The notes under the pieces are model-generated. The model was not told the DNA's origin. It saw only the letters and a list, made by a program, of their open reading frames with translations, and searched no databases. Of a stretch of 64,000 nucleotides of DNA, positions 38,400 to 52,029 are shown in pieces (the stretch's first letter is position 1; every line of letters begins with the position of its first letter). Location: positions 7,786,001-7,850,000 of the forward strand of contig NC_053418.1 of assembly GCF_016859285.1 (NCBI RefSeq), read 5' to 3'. The position numbers and the translations under genes were made by a program. This stretch comes from Xiphias gladius (lineage: Eukaryota; Chordata; Actinopteri; Istiophoriformes; Xiphiidae).

Positions 38400-40600
38400 T
38401 GTAGTGCTGCCTTAGGCTAACACGCTCACTTTTTGAAACTGCTGGAACATAGTGGTGACATGCATCGGACATTATATCAAAATCTGGACGGGGGTTTCTG
38501 GATCATCTGACGTGACTGCACTGTAGCAAACTACCATAACTGTTAACACTAAGATAATAGAAATTGCTGGACTGAAAAGTTTAGATTTTTGTGTCTGTGG
38601 TTAAAGTTAAGACCATTTTTAAAGATGCGATATGAAGATACATTTGGAAATAGCCCCCTACATTTCCTTTGTGCTTTACTTTCTTGAATACCTGTCAGTC
38701 TATAACTCATCAACAGATAGATTGTAGTACACTGACTATCACAAGTATATCACTTCTCGTGGGATTTATATCAAAGGGAGGTTGAACAGCTTCAGACTGA
38801 GACCTCAAAATATGTCCCAGACACACTTCTTGTGTGTCCCTACACAAGTCTCAAGCACTGAGACTAAATTTAAGTGGGTTTGCTTCAGGTACAAACTAAC
38901 CTACAGTGCCCCCCAAAGTCACTCTTAACAAGTTATAACTGCTGTGGCATAATTTCCTGTCTTGTGAGGTGGAAATTACAAGGGACTGTGCGGCTCTGTG
39001 AGTTTATCACAGCCGCTGATCAAAGTTATATTAATATTTAACATTTGCTTACATCAGCTACATAAAGGAGGAGACAAATTTTGATTTAAAAAAAAAAAAT
39101 TGACTGAGCTTTCACCTTTTTCTACCCGGACTCTAAGTGTGGATCAAGTCCTCAACATGATGCTGAATCTGTACTCATAGGGGAGCAAAAACTCAAAAAC
39201 ATTACCTGTTTTTAAATGTTGAATAGATAAACCAAACAAAAAGGACAGCGAAAATCATATTAGAGGTAGGTGTGGTCAGAATCGGTCTCTAGGCACTGAC
39301 AAGTCTCTAAATACTCTTTAAATCAATGAACAGCTCCTGACATGTTCCATGTCAGGTACTTTAAATTGAGATTCAATTTTCCGCGGTTGAGCAGTAAATG
39401 TCAAAAACGGGGAGCAGAAGCAGAAAGGCCGGCTTCGGGCTCTTACCTTCAGTCCGGAGATGGCTCCCCTCAGGTGTGGGACTGGGAGGGCTAAAACTCA
39501 CAGGAGCAGAGTGCAGTTTCTATTGCGGGTGTGCTGATGAGGGGGCGGTGTCCATGCGCCGGAGTGAGTGCAAAGCCCAGCATGTATATACTGTCTATAT
39601 ATCAGCCCCGGAAACACCTTCAGAAACTGAAGCATTCGTTGTTATATCAGCGGTGGTTTTAAGCTGGTTCTTACCTCATATGCAAGTGTTATATGCATGA
39701 ATATATTCACTTATGCGTGCGTTTTATCAGTTGGGCAGTGTGTTATATTAGTTTGTGCTAAAGGTCCATCAGAGGAATTTATGGTAGCCTTAGAAGATTT
39801 AAAGTAACAGCTACCTTTCTCCACAAGGGCTCGGCTGTGAGGTATGTTAGCTAGAGAACTAGTTGGAGATGGACGAGGAAAAAAAAAAAGGCAAAAGGCA
39901 CTAAGATCTTCAGGTTCCACAGTGGTATCATGAGCACAGAGTCAATACTGGCGCTCCAAAGTGACAGGTGAAGACTCTGTGCTTCCATCTTTTATCTCAG
40001 ACGACTGCTAAAGCACTTTGCCCTTCTTAGTAAAAGGGTGAGGAGGAACTAGGCAGATTATGAGCTATGTTTGCATGTTAACCCATATGTGACATCGGTC
40101 GAGTGCTCATGCCAATATGTAGCGGGAAAAAAAGAACAACAACAAAAAAAAAACTTGATACTTTTAGCTTAATTGGGGTCAAAGCATGAATTCATGGGAT
40201 TTTCTTTGACTAAATTTAAGAGTTGATTTTTTTCATTTAATTCCTTGTTTGTCACAGGGGCTATACCAATACTGATCAGGCTACCGGAGCCTGGATCCTG
40301 TTTTAAGGTGTGCTCTAGCTGTTTAATGTTTAATACTACACCTACATCCATATAACTCCCAGGGCTGAACTTGCAAGGTTTAATAAATTACCGTTAGGGA
40401 ATAACAGAATACAATACAATAATCGAAATCCCAATGGAAATTCAGGGAATTTTTTAACTTTACTGGTCCATTATTTAATTCAACCAACACATATAGTCCT
40501 TGGAAAATAAAAGAATTGCTATGAATCCTGCCGTACAAAAGAGAGATTTTACAATAGTGTAAAAATAAGAAATCCACTTCTGTGTTGAATAAATCACAGG
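38400..40600. other. Non-coding interval with a probable 5'UTR exon of the PPxY gene
   Basis: The only gene-like signal is a minus-strand donor at about 39449 (CTGAAG followed by gtaaga) preceded by sequence without an in-frame ATG, fitting a non-coding first exon of the PPxY gene. The rest, including AT-rich DNA at 39.9-40.6 kb, shows nothing supportable. Confidence 0.4.
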
Positions 40601-40601
40601 C

Positions 40602-41128
40602 TTTATTGTGATGACATGTTCCTTGTATTGCATTTTCTTTTGTCAGCTATATGTGAATTTTTATAAATGTTACCAAGGAAGACCAGTGGTGTTGGAACTT
40701 CAAACAGTGCAAAAACTGTATCTGATCTGACCGTACAGTAGTGTGATCCTGAGTTTTAAACATGTTTATCTCAATTATGGTTCAAAAGCTCTCGATTTCT
40801 TTTCAGAATTGATTCAGGTATAGCTTTTGTGGATATTCCCACATTTTTGCAGCAGTTTTACTGAAGGCTGGTGGGCAGTAAGCCTCTTTTGGGCTACTTT
40901 CTCTAGAGGGCATGTTCAGTTTTGTTTTTGGGTTTTTTGTTTTTTCATGAGAAGGAGTGGTCTGGTACCTGAATATCTGAGAAAAATCAGATTTCTGAGT
41001 GAGTGCAGTACATTTCTTTTGTGCAGAATTTACTGTTTGCACAAAACTGTAAAATATTTATGTTGTTTTCTGCAGTCGTAATGCGGTACGAATAAATATC
41101 AACACCCCCACTTCACCCCCAAAACACA

Positions 41129-41172
<44 letters not shown>

Positions 41173-41576
41173 CAAACACACACTAACTCTGAGCAGAAAT
41201 ATTCAGGTGTTGTGTCTACTGCAGAGCACTTTCAGCAGGAAACAGCACTCCAAGAGTAATTTCTGGATAAAAACGTCCTGGGTTCTTGGAATCGCAAGAA
41301 TGAGGGAACCCAGACGGTTCCTTGAAAAATGGTACTAAGGTCAGTCAGTTTTGGGGTATCAAATAAGGCAAGCTTAGATGGCACAAGGTCTATTCTAAAG
41401 CATGGTAATTCTTGTTGTGATGTTTTTCAGTCTTTGGGGATAAAATCTACCGTCCAAGTTAAGTCAGGAGTTATTGTTGTTCAAGACAAAGTTGAGTTGC
41501 GAGGCTTTTTGATTGTGGTCGTCAAATACAAAGTCATCCAATTTGTGACTTGAGTCCACGCTTCTAGTAGTTTCTG
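40602..41576 (-). other. erap1: erap1 3'UTR with candidate poly(A) signal
   Basis: Minus-strand sequence between the erap1 stop and a minus-strand AATAAA at 40607-40602. It contains a CA/TG array at 41129-41166. The length, about 1 kb, is inferred from the signal. Confidence 0.45.
41129..41166. repeat. (CA)n microsatellite in erap1 3'UTR
   Basis: A CA array of about 19 units on the plus strand, TG in the erap1 transcript. Confidence 0.9.
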
Positions 41577-44500
41577 CTATAAATCGTCATGAGGCACTTT
41601 GTGGCTGCGTTTGTCCAGCCAGGCCTGCAACAGAGGAAGGTTGGTGTCCATCCAGCGGATGTTATCCTCAATGGTCTCGTAGGTCTGCTGGATACACCTC
41701 ATCTCGGAGCCCATCTCCTCGGTCAGCGAGCCGAAGAAGCTTCGTACCTGAGCATATGCAGAGGAGAAAGACTTAAATACACATATTACGTTTAACGGGA
41801 GATCCAAAAATACGCATTTATCCTTCGAACAAGCTTCAAAGTACAACAACAAGCGATAACAACTGGATATAAGATGCAAAAAAAATACAAAAAATTATTT
41901 TGCTCCCATAAACCACTGACATCAATAAAGTAGATACTACTGCTCATTCCCATTTGAATCATGCCGCTGCAGATACTTTATTTATTCTTCATTTTTGAGA
42001 GTCTCATTTCAGGAGTTTGTACGAATAACAGTGCACCAAAACACGACAGACAGAAGAGACAAACAACATGCTAGATGTTCGATAAAGTACAAAGAGTGGA
42101 TCGAAACCCAATTACATTAAGAGGGTCTGCACTGGTTTTGCTTACCTCATCTAGCATCTCCCTGGTAGAATACTGTCTGGTCACCCCAGTCACCATGAAT
42201 GATACAGTGTTAGAGCCAAGGTCAAACCTGTGGCATCAAGGCAAACAGTTAGACACAATCTAAAGTTCAGAATACTCTACTTGGTTAACATTTTCTTGTA
42301 ATGGATAAAAACATAGCATATAAGCACAAAACTATCATCACATCTCAGGGATGAGATGAGGGCTAATAACACGGTTGCATTTTTAAGTAGAGATCAAATA
42401 TAGTTTAGCTTAAAAAAGGGAGAGAAATGTATATTTGTGGGATGGGCAGACTGACTTCTTGATCATGGTGTGCCAGTTGGCTCGGAGGAAGTCCCAGGCC
42501 AGTTTGTAGCAACAGGGGTTTCTGCTGATGGAGACGACCACGTCAGGGAGGTCCTGGGTCTTCATCACCTCACCCTGGAGGCTCTGCTCCATCATCCTGC
42601 AGACAGAAAGAGAGAGTTAATAAGGGAGGATAGTGGAAATTGTCATTCCCTTTTCTTTAACTAGGATTTACTTATGTGTACCATTATAAAAGTACACACC
42701 ACTTGAGCTTGTCCCGCAGTGGGCTGACTGTCATGGCGATTTTTAAGCGGCTCTTGACGGACATTTGCATCGAATGCCGGTACTTCTCAAACATGAAGTC
42801 CCACCCCTCTGGTGTTCGAGCTCCGATCACAAACACAGCCATTGTGACGTCGACAGGGAGGCTAAAAACAGGGAAGGCTTTCAGTTCGGAAACCGCTATT
42901 TGAAAAGTGTTTGTAAATACTGAAAGTATAGCTCCGGCTACAGGTAATAGTTAAATGTTCGCGTGCCTGACCTAATGTTGCCATCAGAGTCCTTCCACTT
43001 GTTGAAGAGCTGGGTGGCTTTGGTCACACAGGGAGCGTGGTTCCTGACGCAGGCGAACAGCAGCAGGTAACTCCTGAGTACTCGCTCAGACACTGACCCA
43101 GAGTCAGTCCACTCCTGCCGATCAATCAGCCCCCGGAACAGATCCACAATGTAGTCCTGAGGGACACAAGTGGCCATTGTATAAACTCTTGCTGAAATGG
43201 CACAAGCTTTACTTCTCTAAACTTTAGAAACTGTAAACTGTAGACAAGGGTAATCCGAGTACAATTACTTTGCTCTAACCTCCATTCAGAGTTCGATCAG
43301 TTTCAAATTAAAGTCAGACCAGTATGCAAGATTTGTACGCATTTTATTGACATGCATGTTTTGTGACGTGCCACGACTGCTGCCTTCACTAACCTTCATC
43401 TGGTTCTCCAGAGCGGCCATGTCTCTCTTCTCCATCAGTTTGTACAGAGGTACAAGTTCTCCAAAGCCCTGAGTCACGGCCATGATCTCCGTCTCTTTGG
43501 ACAGGTACAGCGATAGCTCCAGAGCTGTGTCCAACCTCACCTTCCCTACACTGCAACGGACAAGTCAGGCTCCAAATCAACACCATGATGCATCTTTGTC
43601 CATTTTGGATATCCTTTAATTCTAGGTTATTTTTAAATTTGGCTGATTAAGAAAAAACAAACAAAGGGGGAACACTTAATTTCAAAATTCACAAACCACC
43701 CTCACTAAGAAATACTCCCCTTTTTTCCCCACAAAGTTGACATTTGGTTAAATGTTCTTTAAAAGGAACTGTCGGTGTGACTAAAGTTTAACTCAGAGCC
43801 AGTCAGATTGCTTCACTCAAACTAACTAATGTGTGATGACGGATAAACAGCAGGTTCAACTGTTCCTATTACTTTAAACACACCTGACCAGCTGGAAGAC
43901 GTTGTGGATGAGGCTGGCGCGATCGTTGCTGGTCAGGGCTGTGTGGTTGTGCTGCAGCAGTCTGATAATGGAGCTCCACCCCTCGCCTGCGTAGTGGACC
44001 ATGTAGTAGCCGCTCATGTCCACATTGAACTTCACCCAGTCCACCTCCTCTGGCAGGTACAGGACGTCTGCGTGGAGGAGCATGGGGTAAGACAAGCTTT
44101 GAAGTAAAGAGGACTTAGCAAAATTAAAAATTTGACGCACGTGGATAAAGGATATAAATATAGCAATCTAAAAATCAGCCTCATCACGCTGAGCAACACA
44201 CTCACCAGTCTTCGTTTTAAGCAGGAAGCGGTGGATGGTGCTGGAGGCGCTGGTCATGTAGGTCAGTGGGATCTGCCACAGGAATCTATCAACACAGAAT
44301 AATAATTTAAAAAAAAAAAAAAAAAAAGTCTTAAAATAACATGAGAGATTGTAGAAATAAAATGTAACAAATACTGAAAGTATTACTGCTACTATTCTAT
44401 TGAGCAAGTGAAGATGACACATTTTCACTGCACGCTTCGAATACTGCTTACTGATTACACCATCCCCAATAGGATCTGTTACGAGAACGGTGGTTTTGCT

Positions 44501-47500
44501 TTTTTAGACGTCAGAAGTTGCGATAAACGATGAAGCAATTTGGCAATAAATTGAAGGATTTTTGCATTGAAGTGCTACACTTCCCTACAGAGTCAAAAAG
44601 CAGTAGTTAAGTATTCAAGTATTAAAGTTGAGTTAAGACCAGAATTTGATGTTTTAACATCTCTTATACTGTACAGAAAATAATTATGCCTTAGAAATGT
44701 GTAATTTGTGTAAATAAAGCATTTTAAATTCTCAGGAACTACAAAATGGAGCTAGAAACCAAGCCAAACCACAGTAACTGTACTCTGACTGTGCAGTCTC
44801 TGATTTCTGACTTTGTATTGCTGCAGAGGCTGCGGTGCTTTTCCCTGGTAATTCAGTGGACTCTCAAAGCAGCCACTGCATACACCGCACTCTGTAACAG
44901 GACTCTGTCAGTTAGTCACTGCTCTCTGCCGTGTAGTATTTGAAATTTATATTTATATTGTCATATAAGGAGTCACACAGTGGCTTTAAAAAATGTACTT
45001 CAAATGCAGGAAGAGGGACTTCTGCGACGACTGATACTGTACACTCACGTTATCTGACAAAACACTCTTAATCTGATTTGATCTCTCTCTTAGTCTGATA
45101 TTTTACCCTTCAGTGAGGGAGGGGTCATCCGTCTTCAGGTAACGCTCCTGACTGAGCCTGACCTCGCGACCTCTGACCGCCACAGTGACCAGCGGGAAGC
45201 CCTCTTGCAGCGTCCAGGTGTCCATGATGGCCCTGACGTCCAGCTCATCACCCGAGTACCATTTCTGCGTACGCACGCACACGTCACACACAATTAATTA
45301 CTCAACATCACAAACAGTGACAGATTTGTGGCGTAGCTACGTTAGTAGCACATGAAAACTTACAGAGGATCCAGAGGGGAGGTTGCGTTTGGAGCAGAAT
45401 TGTCTGTGTTTCATTCGGCCTTCGTCCAGATCGTCTGAGGTGCAGATCTGTTGGTGGGGGGGGCACGAAACCGCAGCAGTGAATCATAGTAGTGCTAACA
45501 CTGATGCTTACAGACACATTCAGCACACAATCTCAAACACGCCACAACCCAAATGAACAACAGGCACATTCTGTCACATTGCATGACCATATTATTCATA
45601 TTCTTTAAAGATGACTGATTTTGGTTTTCAAATCTCACATTTTCAGCACGATTTTCTAACCTGAGTGACCACTTCACTAAAATGGATTGCTACTAAATTT
45701 TAAGCATTGTAACAGCCAACAAAATAACACTATGTGTAGTCCGGGCTTTAACAGTGAATTAATTATTTCAAGCTCTAACGTAAATGTGTGACCAAACATT
45801 GCGGCGTACCCCTCAACCACTTTACCCATGCTCACACACACGTCACTCACATTAGTTAGGCTCTCCCACAGGTGGCTGTTGACGGTGTTTTGGTAGCTGT
45901 AGCGCTTGAGGTATTTGATGATGCCTATCTCAAAGGCCTCTGGAGTCAGGAAGTCCCGCAGCATATTCAGAATACATGCTCCCTAAAAGGAAAAATCAAA
46001 ACAAAAACATGCATGCATGCTGAAAATTAACAATCCAAATACTTTCCGTTGTGTTATTAATTATGTATTTGTGCGTATTTTAATGTTTTATTTCGACTGT
46101 ACATTTTTGATTAAGCGTTGGGAATTTATGAAAATTCACGGAAATTAGTTCAATGAATCACACAATAATTGCACATTTCTAATAGCCGAGTGCATCGGCA
46201 CCAAATGAATGGTCCTCATCCCAGAGTGAAGCTGACCTTGTCGTATGACACATCGTCGAACATCTCCTGGATCTGCATGGGGTTCTCCACGGGGGTGGAG
46301 ATAGGGTGGGAGGAGCTGAGGGAGTCTACCTCCATAGCCTCAAAGCATTTCCCCAAGAAGAAGTCATCCTGGGAGAAAGAGAAGGGGGGGGGATAAGTCA
46401 AAGAAGTTCAGGTCAGACCTGGGGCAAAATTTTAAAAATTAAATTGAAAAAGCTTTGTGGCTTTGTGGTGATTACTATAATGTCAAAGTAATCCACAAAT
46501 ACTGTATTTTGAGGTCATTGTTATATTTTTTATCTTTGCAGTCATATCTAACAAAAAGCTGCTGAGGTAGGATGTTATTATCTTTCTTGTAATGCCAGTA
46601 AATAATTTCTGAATTTAATTTGGAGAGACTATGAATAAGAAAAAGATAAACTGCACCGTAGGGCAGACAGGCAAATCAGGGGATCAAGGCCATTGGTATG
46701 CTCCGACCGCTCATTCGCATGCTCAAAGCAAGGTACAAGTCGGTTCCCTGTGCTCAGCTCTCACCACATGCAGCTCTGGGTAGGTGGCGTCGAGAGAAAT
46801 AAACTCCATGAACTTGGCGAAACCCTCGTTGAGCCACAGGTCATTCCACCACTCCATCGTCACCAGGTTCCCGAACCACTGGACAGGTAGGAGAACACGT
46901 ACAAACAGCTTAATGCGCAAGCACATGGTTTAATTAAGAAATGCTAGGTCAAGTTTAGAGCTGTTAAGCTGCACTGTAGACACTGTAGCTTCAATCGTTA
47001 AACCCATAAAAGTTACGCAATTCTTCCGCATAACTTCCTAACTCGGGCCACTTGGTACAGAGTGGGGAACTGCCGACGACGTACTGAAATTGTCATTCTT
47101 CCCTTTCCAGCTAATGCTGAGGGACAAAACAGATGCAGGCCGGGTACCTGGTGTGCGAGCTCATGGGCGATGACCTTGGTGATGGCCAGCTTGTCTGAAA
47201 CGGAGGACTTTTCGGCGTCGAAGAGGAGGCCTGTCTCTCTGTAGGTGGTCAGCCCCCAGTTCTCCATCGCACCTGACTGGAAGTCAGGGATAGCAGCCAG
47301 GTCTGCAGGGAACAACATCGAGCACATACATACAGCTAAATATGGTATATTCACCTGCTGGGCCACCTATAGTACACGTGTCTTCAAGTCTCCTCTGAGG
47401 CATACATTTACACAAAATGAATGCGTTCAACATGCTGATTACAGTTTATGCTTGCTGTTTAAACGACTTCAAGAAACATGGCAGGTTCCTTCTGAATTAC

Positions 47501-49819
47501 GTCGACTTTCCTACAGTTTGTCTTTTCATTCCGAATTGGAGAAATGTTTTATCTGGCCTTGGCGCAGAACACTTGCACCGTAATATGCCTGCATCTTAAT
47601 TTACATATATATATGCTGTTGGGTCAAAGGGATCTGTCACCAAGCAGTAGGACTTGATAAAAATGTATTAAACTGAGTATAGTAAAATAATTTTGTAATG
47701 CCACGACATAAATCTCGTTGCAAGTTAAAACAACATGAAAGATTTCCCACACATAAATTTACAACAGAAATACTGCAGCGACTGATATTCAGGTATGATA
47801 ACATGGTGATTACATGTATTTCCACTGACCCTGTTTAGGAAGCGGGTACGGAATATCGAAGTAGTCGTCATAGAAGTCCAACAGCTTGACAGCGGCATCC
47901 AGTGCAAAGGACGTCTGGTCGATCTTCTCAGGTACAGCGTAGACTGAAATCTGGGAATCCCAATAGAGAACACACTCTTCAGTATTAATATGACAGGAAC
48001 TGGATGAACGTTCTATCAATGGATGACCGTGACCGACAATTTCAAATGTATATTGCATGTACAATCAAAGATGTTCCTGCAAAAAAAAACTGGGAAAAAG
48101 TTACAAATACTTCAAAAATAAACAGTTACTGAGTGGGAGAACTAAATAATGGCACGGCCAGCGTCCACTGTTGTCCTCACCTTGACGCCGTGCTGGGTGG
48201 TCTTGCTCACAGACAGGAAATCAGACACAATGTAGGCCACCAGGTAAGTGCTCATCTTCACAGTGGTGTCAAAGTGATCCTGAAGCAAGCCGCCGGGCAA
48301 CTCCACTGTTCTAACCTGGGAAACAGAGGTGCGTGGCGACAGCAACGGAGAGAGGACGGGAGAGGTCAAGGGGTCCATTACAGACCAAGTATGGTGAATT
48401 AATAGCTTTTAAAAAATCCTAATGCTTCTTTACCGTGCAGTGCGTTTCATTATCAAAGTTCGACAGCAAGGACGACGGAGGAACTCGATGCTGCCAACTA
48501 GTTCTGCTTTGTACTATTTCCTCACTTGTACTTCGAACAAGGTGAACGGATACCGCCTGCATTCTTGCGTACCTTAGGCATGTTGGATACGGCTATGTGG
48601 CGTGGCTCTCGTGTGATCTGTATGGTGAAGTTGGCCTTGAAGGCGGGCTCATCAAAACAGGGGAAGGCTCCGCGGGCAAAGGTTGCTTCGAACTGCGTGG
48701 ACGCCAGGACCCTAACGATAGAAAGAAAATAACAGCGAAAAGTGACATCATGTTTAACGTAACATGCTGTGAGAAGACTGTAGGATAACCAAAGCTGCTA
48801 TATGTGGCATTTCCAACACCAATTTATCATCGCCGAAAATTTGTTGCACCTTGGTGTAATTAACACAACCACTAAGACTGTTGTCAAGGTTACGGTCTCG
48901 AACTTTTGGTATTCATGGCACAGCTGTTTCTTAAAGTTAAGACTACATGTCCCATAAACCCCGGTGCTTTCCATTGCACTAACAAGGTTCCTAGTTGTCC
49001 TACCTTCCACTCCTTGGTAATTTTAAATGTTTTTTTTGGATTTTTCTGTCACTTGAAAGTGATTTTTCCCCGAAATGTTTTCTTTTGTTCCACAAACTGT
49101 CATTGCCAGACATAAAAAACAAGTCTTAGTTGTCTGGAACAGCTCCAGCATTTTAGCTGTACCCTGTAATATCCATTCGCCAGCATTTGCGAAAGGCTGC
49201 CAATCTTGTCACTGATCATGCTGATTCTTTTTGGATTTATTCAAATGTAACAAAATTAACGCCGTAACTATTCGATGATGGTGGAACGCTACATACCCGC
49301 AGAACCCTAAAATTAAGTTTCACGCTCTTACCGGACTTCCCCACTGCTGGTGCGGTAGCTGCTCTTGTAGAAACCGTGGAAGCTGTCAGACAAGTTGGCA
49401 GCGAACCCCAGCTGCACCTCATACTTCGCACCTTTAGTCAGCACCGTGTCCGACAGCAGGGCGAGCTGATGGAAATGAGGGCACTCCAACACCTGAAGAG
49501 GCCTCGCACCGTCAGGCGCCAGGAGCCGCACACTGGATATCTGCATCTCCTTGGCGTGGAGGACGATCATGCTGGTGTCCTCATGCACGTCCAGCTCGAT
49601 GCGAACGATGCCGGTGAAGCTGAGGGTGGTCAGGTTGGGGTGGATGGTCAGGTCGTAGTGGAGCGGGGAGATGGTTTTGGGCAGTCGCATGCGGTCCCAG
49701 GGGAACGGCTGGCCATTGGTGGCTACGGGGGGTTCTTTGGCTTTGCCGTCATTTGGCAGCTGCGCTGCTGACGACGGGGGAAACGGAAAGAGCAGCAGCA
49801 GGAGAGGAGCCACTAACAT
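41577..49819 (-). CDS. erap1: Endoplasmic reticulum aminopeptidase 1, 939 aa, complete
   Basis: ERAP1 is an M1 zinc aminopeptidase of the ER lumen that trims peptide precursors for MHC class I. Coding exons: 49819-49332, 48711-48573, 48315-48181, 47950-47830, 47302-47148, 46878-46765, 46368-46237, 45982-45851, 45447-45364, 45264-45107, 44285-44206, 44067-43884, 43550-43394, 43156-42972, 42861-42700, 42596-42456, 42227-42146, 41747-41577. The start ATG is in good context (caccATG) and opens a signal peptide ([19 protein letters not shown]). GAMEN is at residues 305-309. HELAHQ at 341-346 with E364 gives zinc ligands H341, H345 and E364 and catalytic E342. The C-terminal helical domain ends with [20 protein letters not shown], as in ERAP1. 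Human ERAP1 is 941 aa. An acceptor at 49850 implies a non-coding 5' exon. Teleosts can carry more than one erap1 copy; which copy this is cannot be told. Confidence 0.95.
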
Positions 49820-50383
49820 GGTGACGATGAAAGCAGGAAGTCCTCTCACCTGTAACACAAAGATCATACCAATGCATGATTATGTTCAGAAGTGCTATGG
49901 CTTTATTGCGCATTTTTGTCGTTTCATTCGATTCAAATCACAAATCTTCCTTCCTGAGGACCCGAGGACACAGATCATCCTTAGAGAACAACCAGGCCTG
50001 ACTTCGTTGTCTAGAAAGCATTCGGCTCCACATTCCTTCTTTATATCGCTCTCAATTTTCTAAAAAACTCGGTGATAGATACATAGTTACTCAAACTACT
50101 GCTACACACACACACACACACACACAAAATAATAATAATAAGACAATGACATCGCACAAACATGAAAAGTGATCTGGGAAGTCGATGCTTTCGGTTTCAC
50201 ACTAATTTCGGTCCATTCATGGTCTTTCTAGAGCCCTATAGGAAACCCTCCCGGGCTTCCCACAACTGAGACGTCGCGGTGGCGTTAATTCGCAGGTTCT
50301 TAACATTTGGTCGTTCGTTTACTTCCTTCCATAACACTTCAACCTACCGGTCCGTCTTCTGCACACAGTTACACAGCGCAAGA

Positions 50384-50396
50384 GTGAAAGTGAAAG
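50384..50396. promoter_or_regulatory. Candidate ISRE / IRF-binding element
   Basis: The plus strand reads gtgaaagtgaaag, matching the GAAANNGAAA core of interferon-stimulated response elements at 50386-50395. It sits about 570 bp upstream of the erap1 start codon, beside the CpG-rich presumed promoter. Mammalian ERAP1 is interferon-inducible, so the motif fits, but binding is inference. Confidence 0.5.
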
Positions 50397-50926
50397 ATGA
50401 TGAGGGGGTTGGACGTGGGGGGGTGGACTGCACGCTGGGAGGACGCCCGGTGCCTCGCATGTCGCTTGGGTTCACGCACTGTGCTTCAGGGCGTCCTCTC
50501 ATGCCCGCAGCCCACGCAGGCCGAGAGCTACGGGGCCCCGACCCGTCCCGGACCCGGGCTTACGACTGACAAGAGTTTTTTTTGCAGGGCTTCGTCGGGA
50601 GCGACGCTGTGTTGGTGTAGGAAAAGAGAGCAGGAAACACTCGCCGTGAACAGGAAGTTCCGTGTTGTTATCGTCCGCAGTGATACGTCCCGCCACTAGA
50701 GTGCGCCATTGCCGTAATTAACGGTCATTTCTGTTCCCCACCTTCACTTCCGGATTTGAGCCCGGGTTCGGCTCCCCCGGATGTAAGTGCATTTTAACTG
50801 GACCGACAGAAACGAACCTGAGCTTAGTTAGACTGTCAGCCGTTTAGTCTCCGTCCCAAACCGGAATCTACGGCAGAGTTACTACTCCCAGCTGTCCCAT
50901 TTCGACCCGTCCTCAATGAGCACACA

Positions 50927-50931
<5 letters not shown>

Positions 50932-50974
<43 letters not shown>
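50932..50974. repeat. (CA)n microsatellite
   Basis: A CA array of about 20 units between erap1 and naaladl1. Confidence 0.95.
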
Positions 50975-50976
<2 letters not shown>

Positions 50977-52029
50977 TCTGTGATTCATACCAGTAACTCT
51001 GTATTAGAAGCAATGTTTACTGTTTGGTTTTTGTTTTTTTTTAAAATTCATCACAAATCCTCCTGGCTTCAGAATGACCCTTCCCCTCAAACCCTGAAGG
51101 TATAAGTATTTGAGAATTACATTTAAATGGTTCCACCTGTCATCAGACAGCTGTTAGAGGGGACATTTTCGTGGGATGTACGGTTTACAAGGAATGTACA
51201 GACGCAGTTCATTTCAAGGGTTGACAGTAAAAAATAAAATAAAATAAATATTCAGTTCCAAATTATTAAAATAAATAATAAAATGAACAACATTTGAGTA
51301 CATTACAACACAGCACACCATTAACATTGTCTTAATCATGTAGTCAACTGAATTGATGAGAGGACTGATAATGTTTGATTTAGACTGTAATTTTATTTAT
51401 CTTCTGAAAGCATATGGAATATTGTTGAACCTAGTGTGACCACAAAAAGTTTTTTGTGTGTTTGCCTTTAAGCTTATGAATCCTTCCGTAAAACATGCCA
51501 AGTCTCGTACTTAACCCTTTTGTAAGTGGCCGCTTTTGCAAGCAGAACCTCCTCTTTCAGAAATCACTCTCCAAATCATTTTTCCTCACTTCAGAAACTG
51601 GTACGGGATTTAAAGTTTCAACCAAAATAAATGACGCCCCACTGAATATCACCAGGCATTCGAATATTTCACACATTTTCAAGGAGCTCTGTATTTCACA
51701 CGGCGTGAAAGCGGACACTGAAAATAAATTGATTTACAGCCCCCCACACATACAAAATGGGCTAAAGTCCACCCCATCTGCAAACAGTAATGAGTAAACC
51801 TTACAATGTTAATGCCTCTTTCTCATGGGACGTCACTTCAGCAGCCGCTCTGGTGTTGCAGTGATCATTTGGAAATCAGACGAAATAGTTTTCCCTTATA
51901 TGTTGGATTCATAATCAACTCTGTCCCAAAAACATTCTGACCTTTGGAGAAAGCTCGCTTACAGGCGTGAGATTCAGGTCCAACGAGGGGGTGAACTGTT
52001 TTCTTGGGGCGCTCATCCCAGGGAGGAGA

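Larger units (their letters stand above)
49850..52029. other. Shared upstream region of divergent erap1 and naaladl1
   Basis: About 2.2 kb separates the two start codons. The part near 50400-50700 is GC- and CpG-rich and probably contains the erap1 promoter and non-coding first exon (one minus-strand donor candidate, GTAAGC, near 50561). CA arrays lie at 50105-50126 and 50932-50974. The part next to naaladl1 is AT-rich and lacks a clear core promoter motif. Confidence 0.5.
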
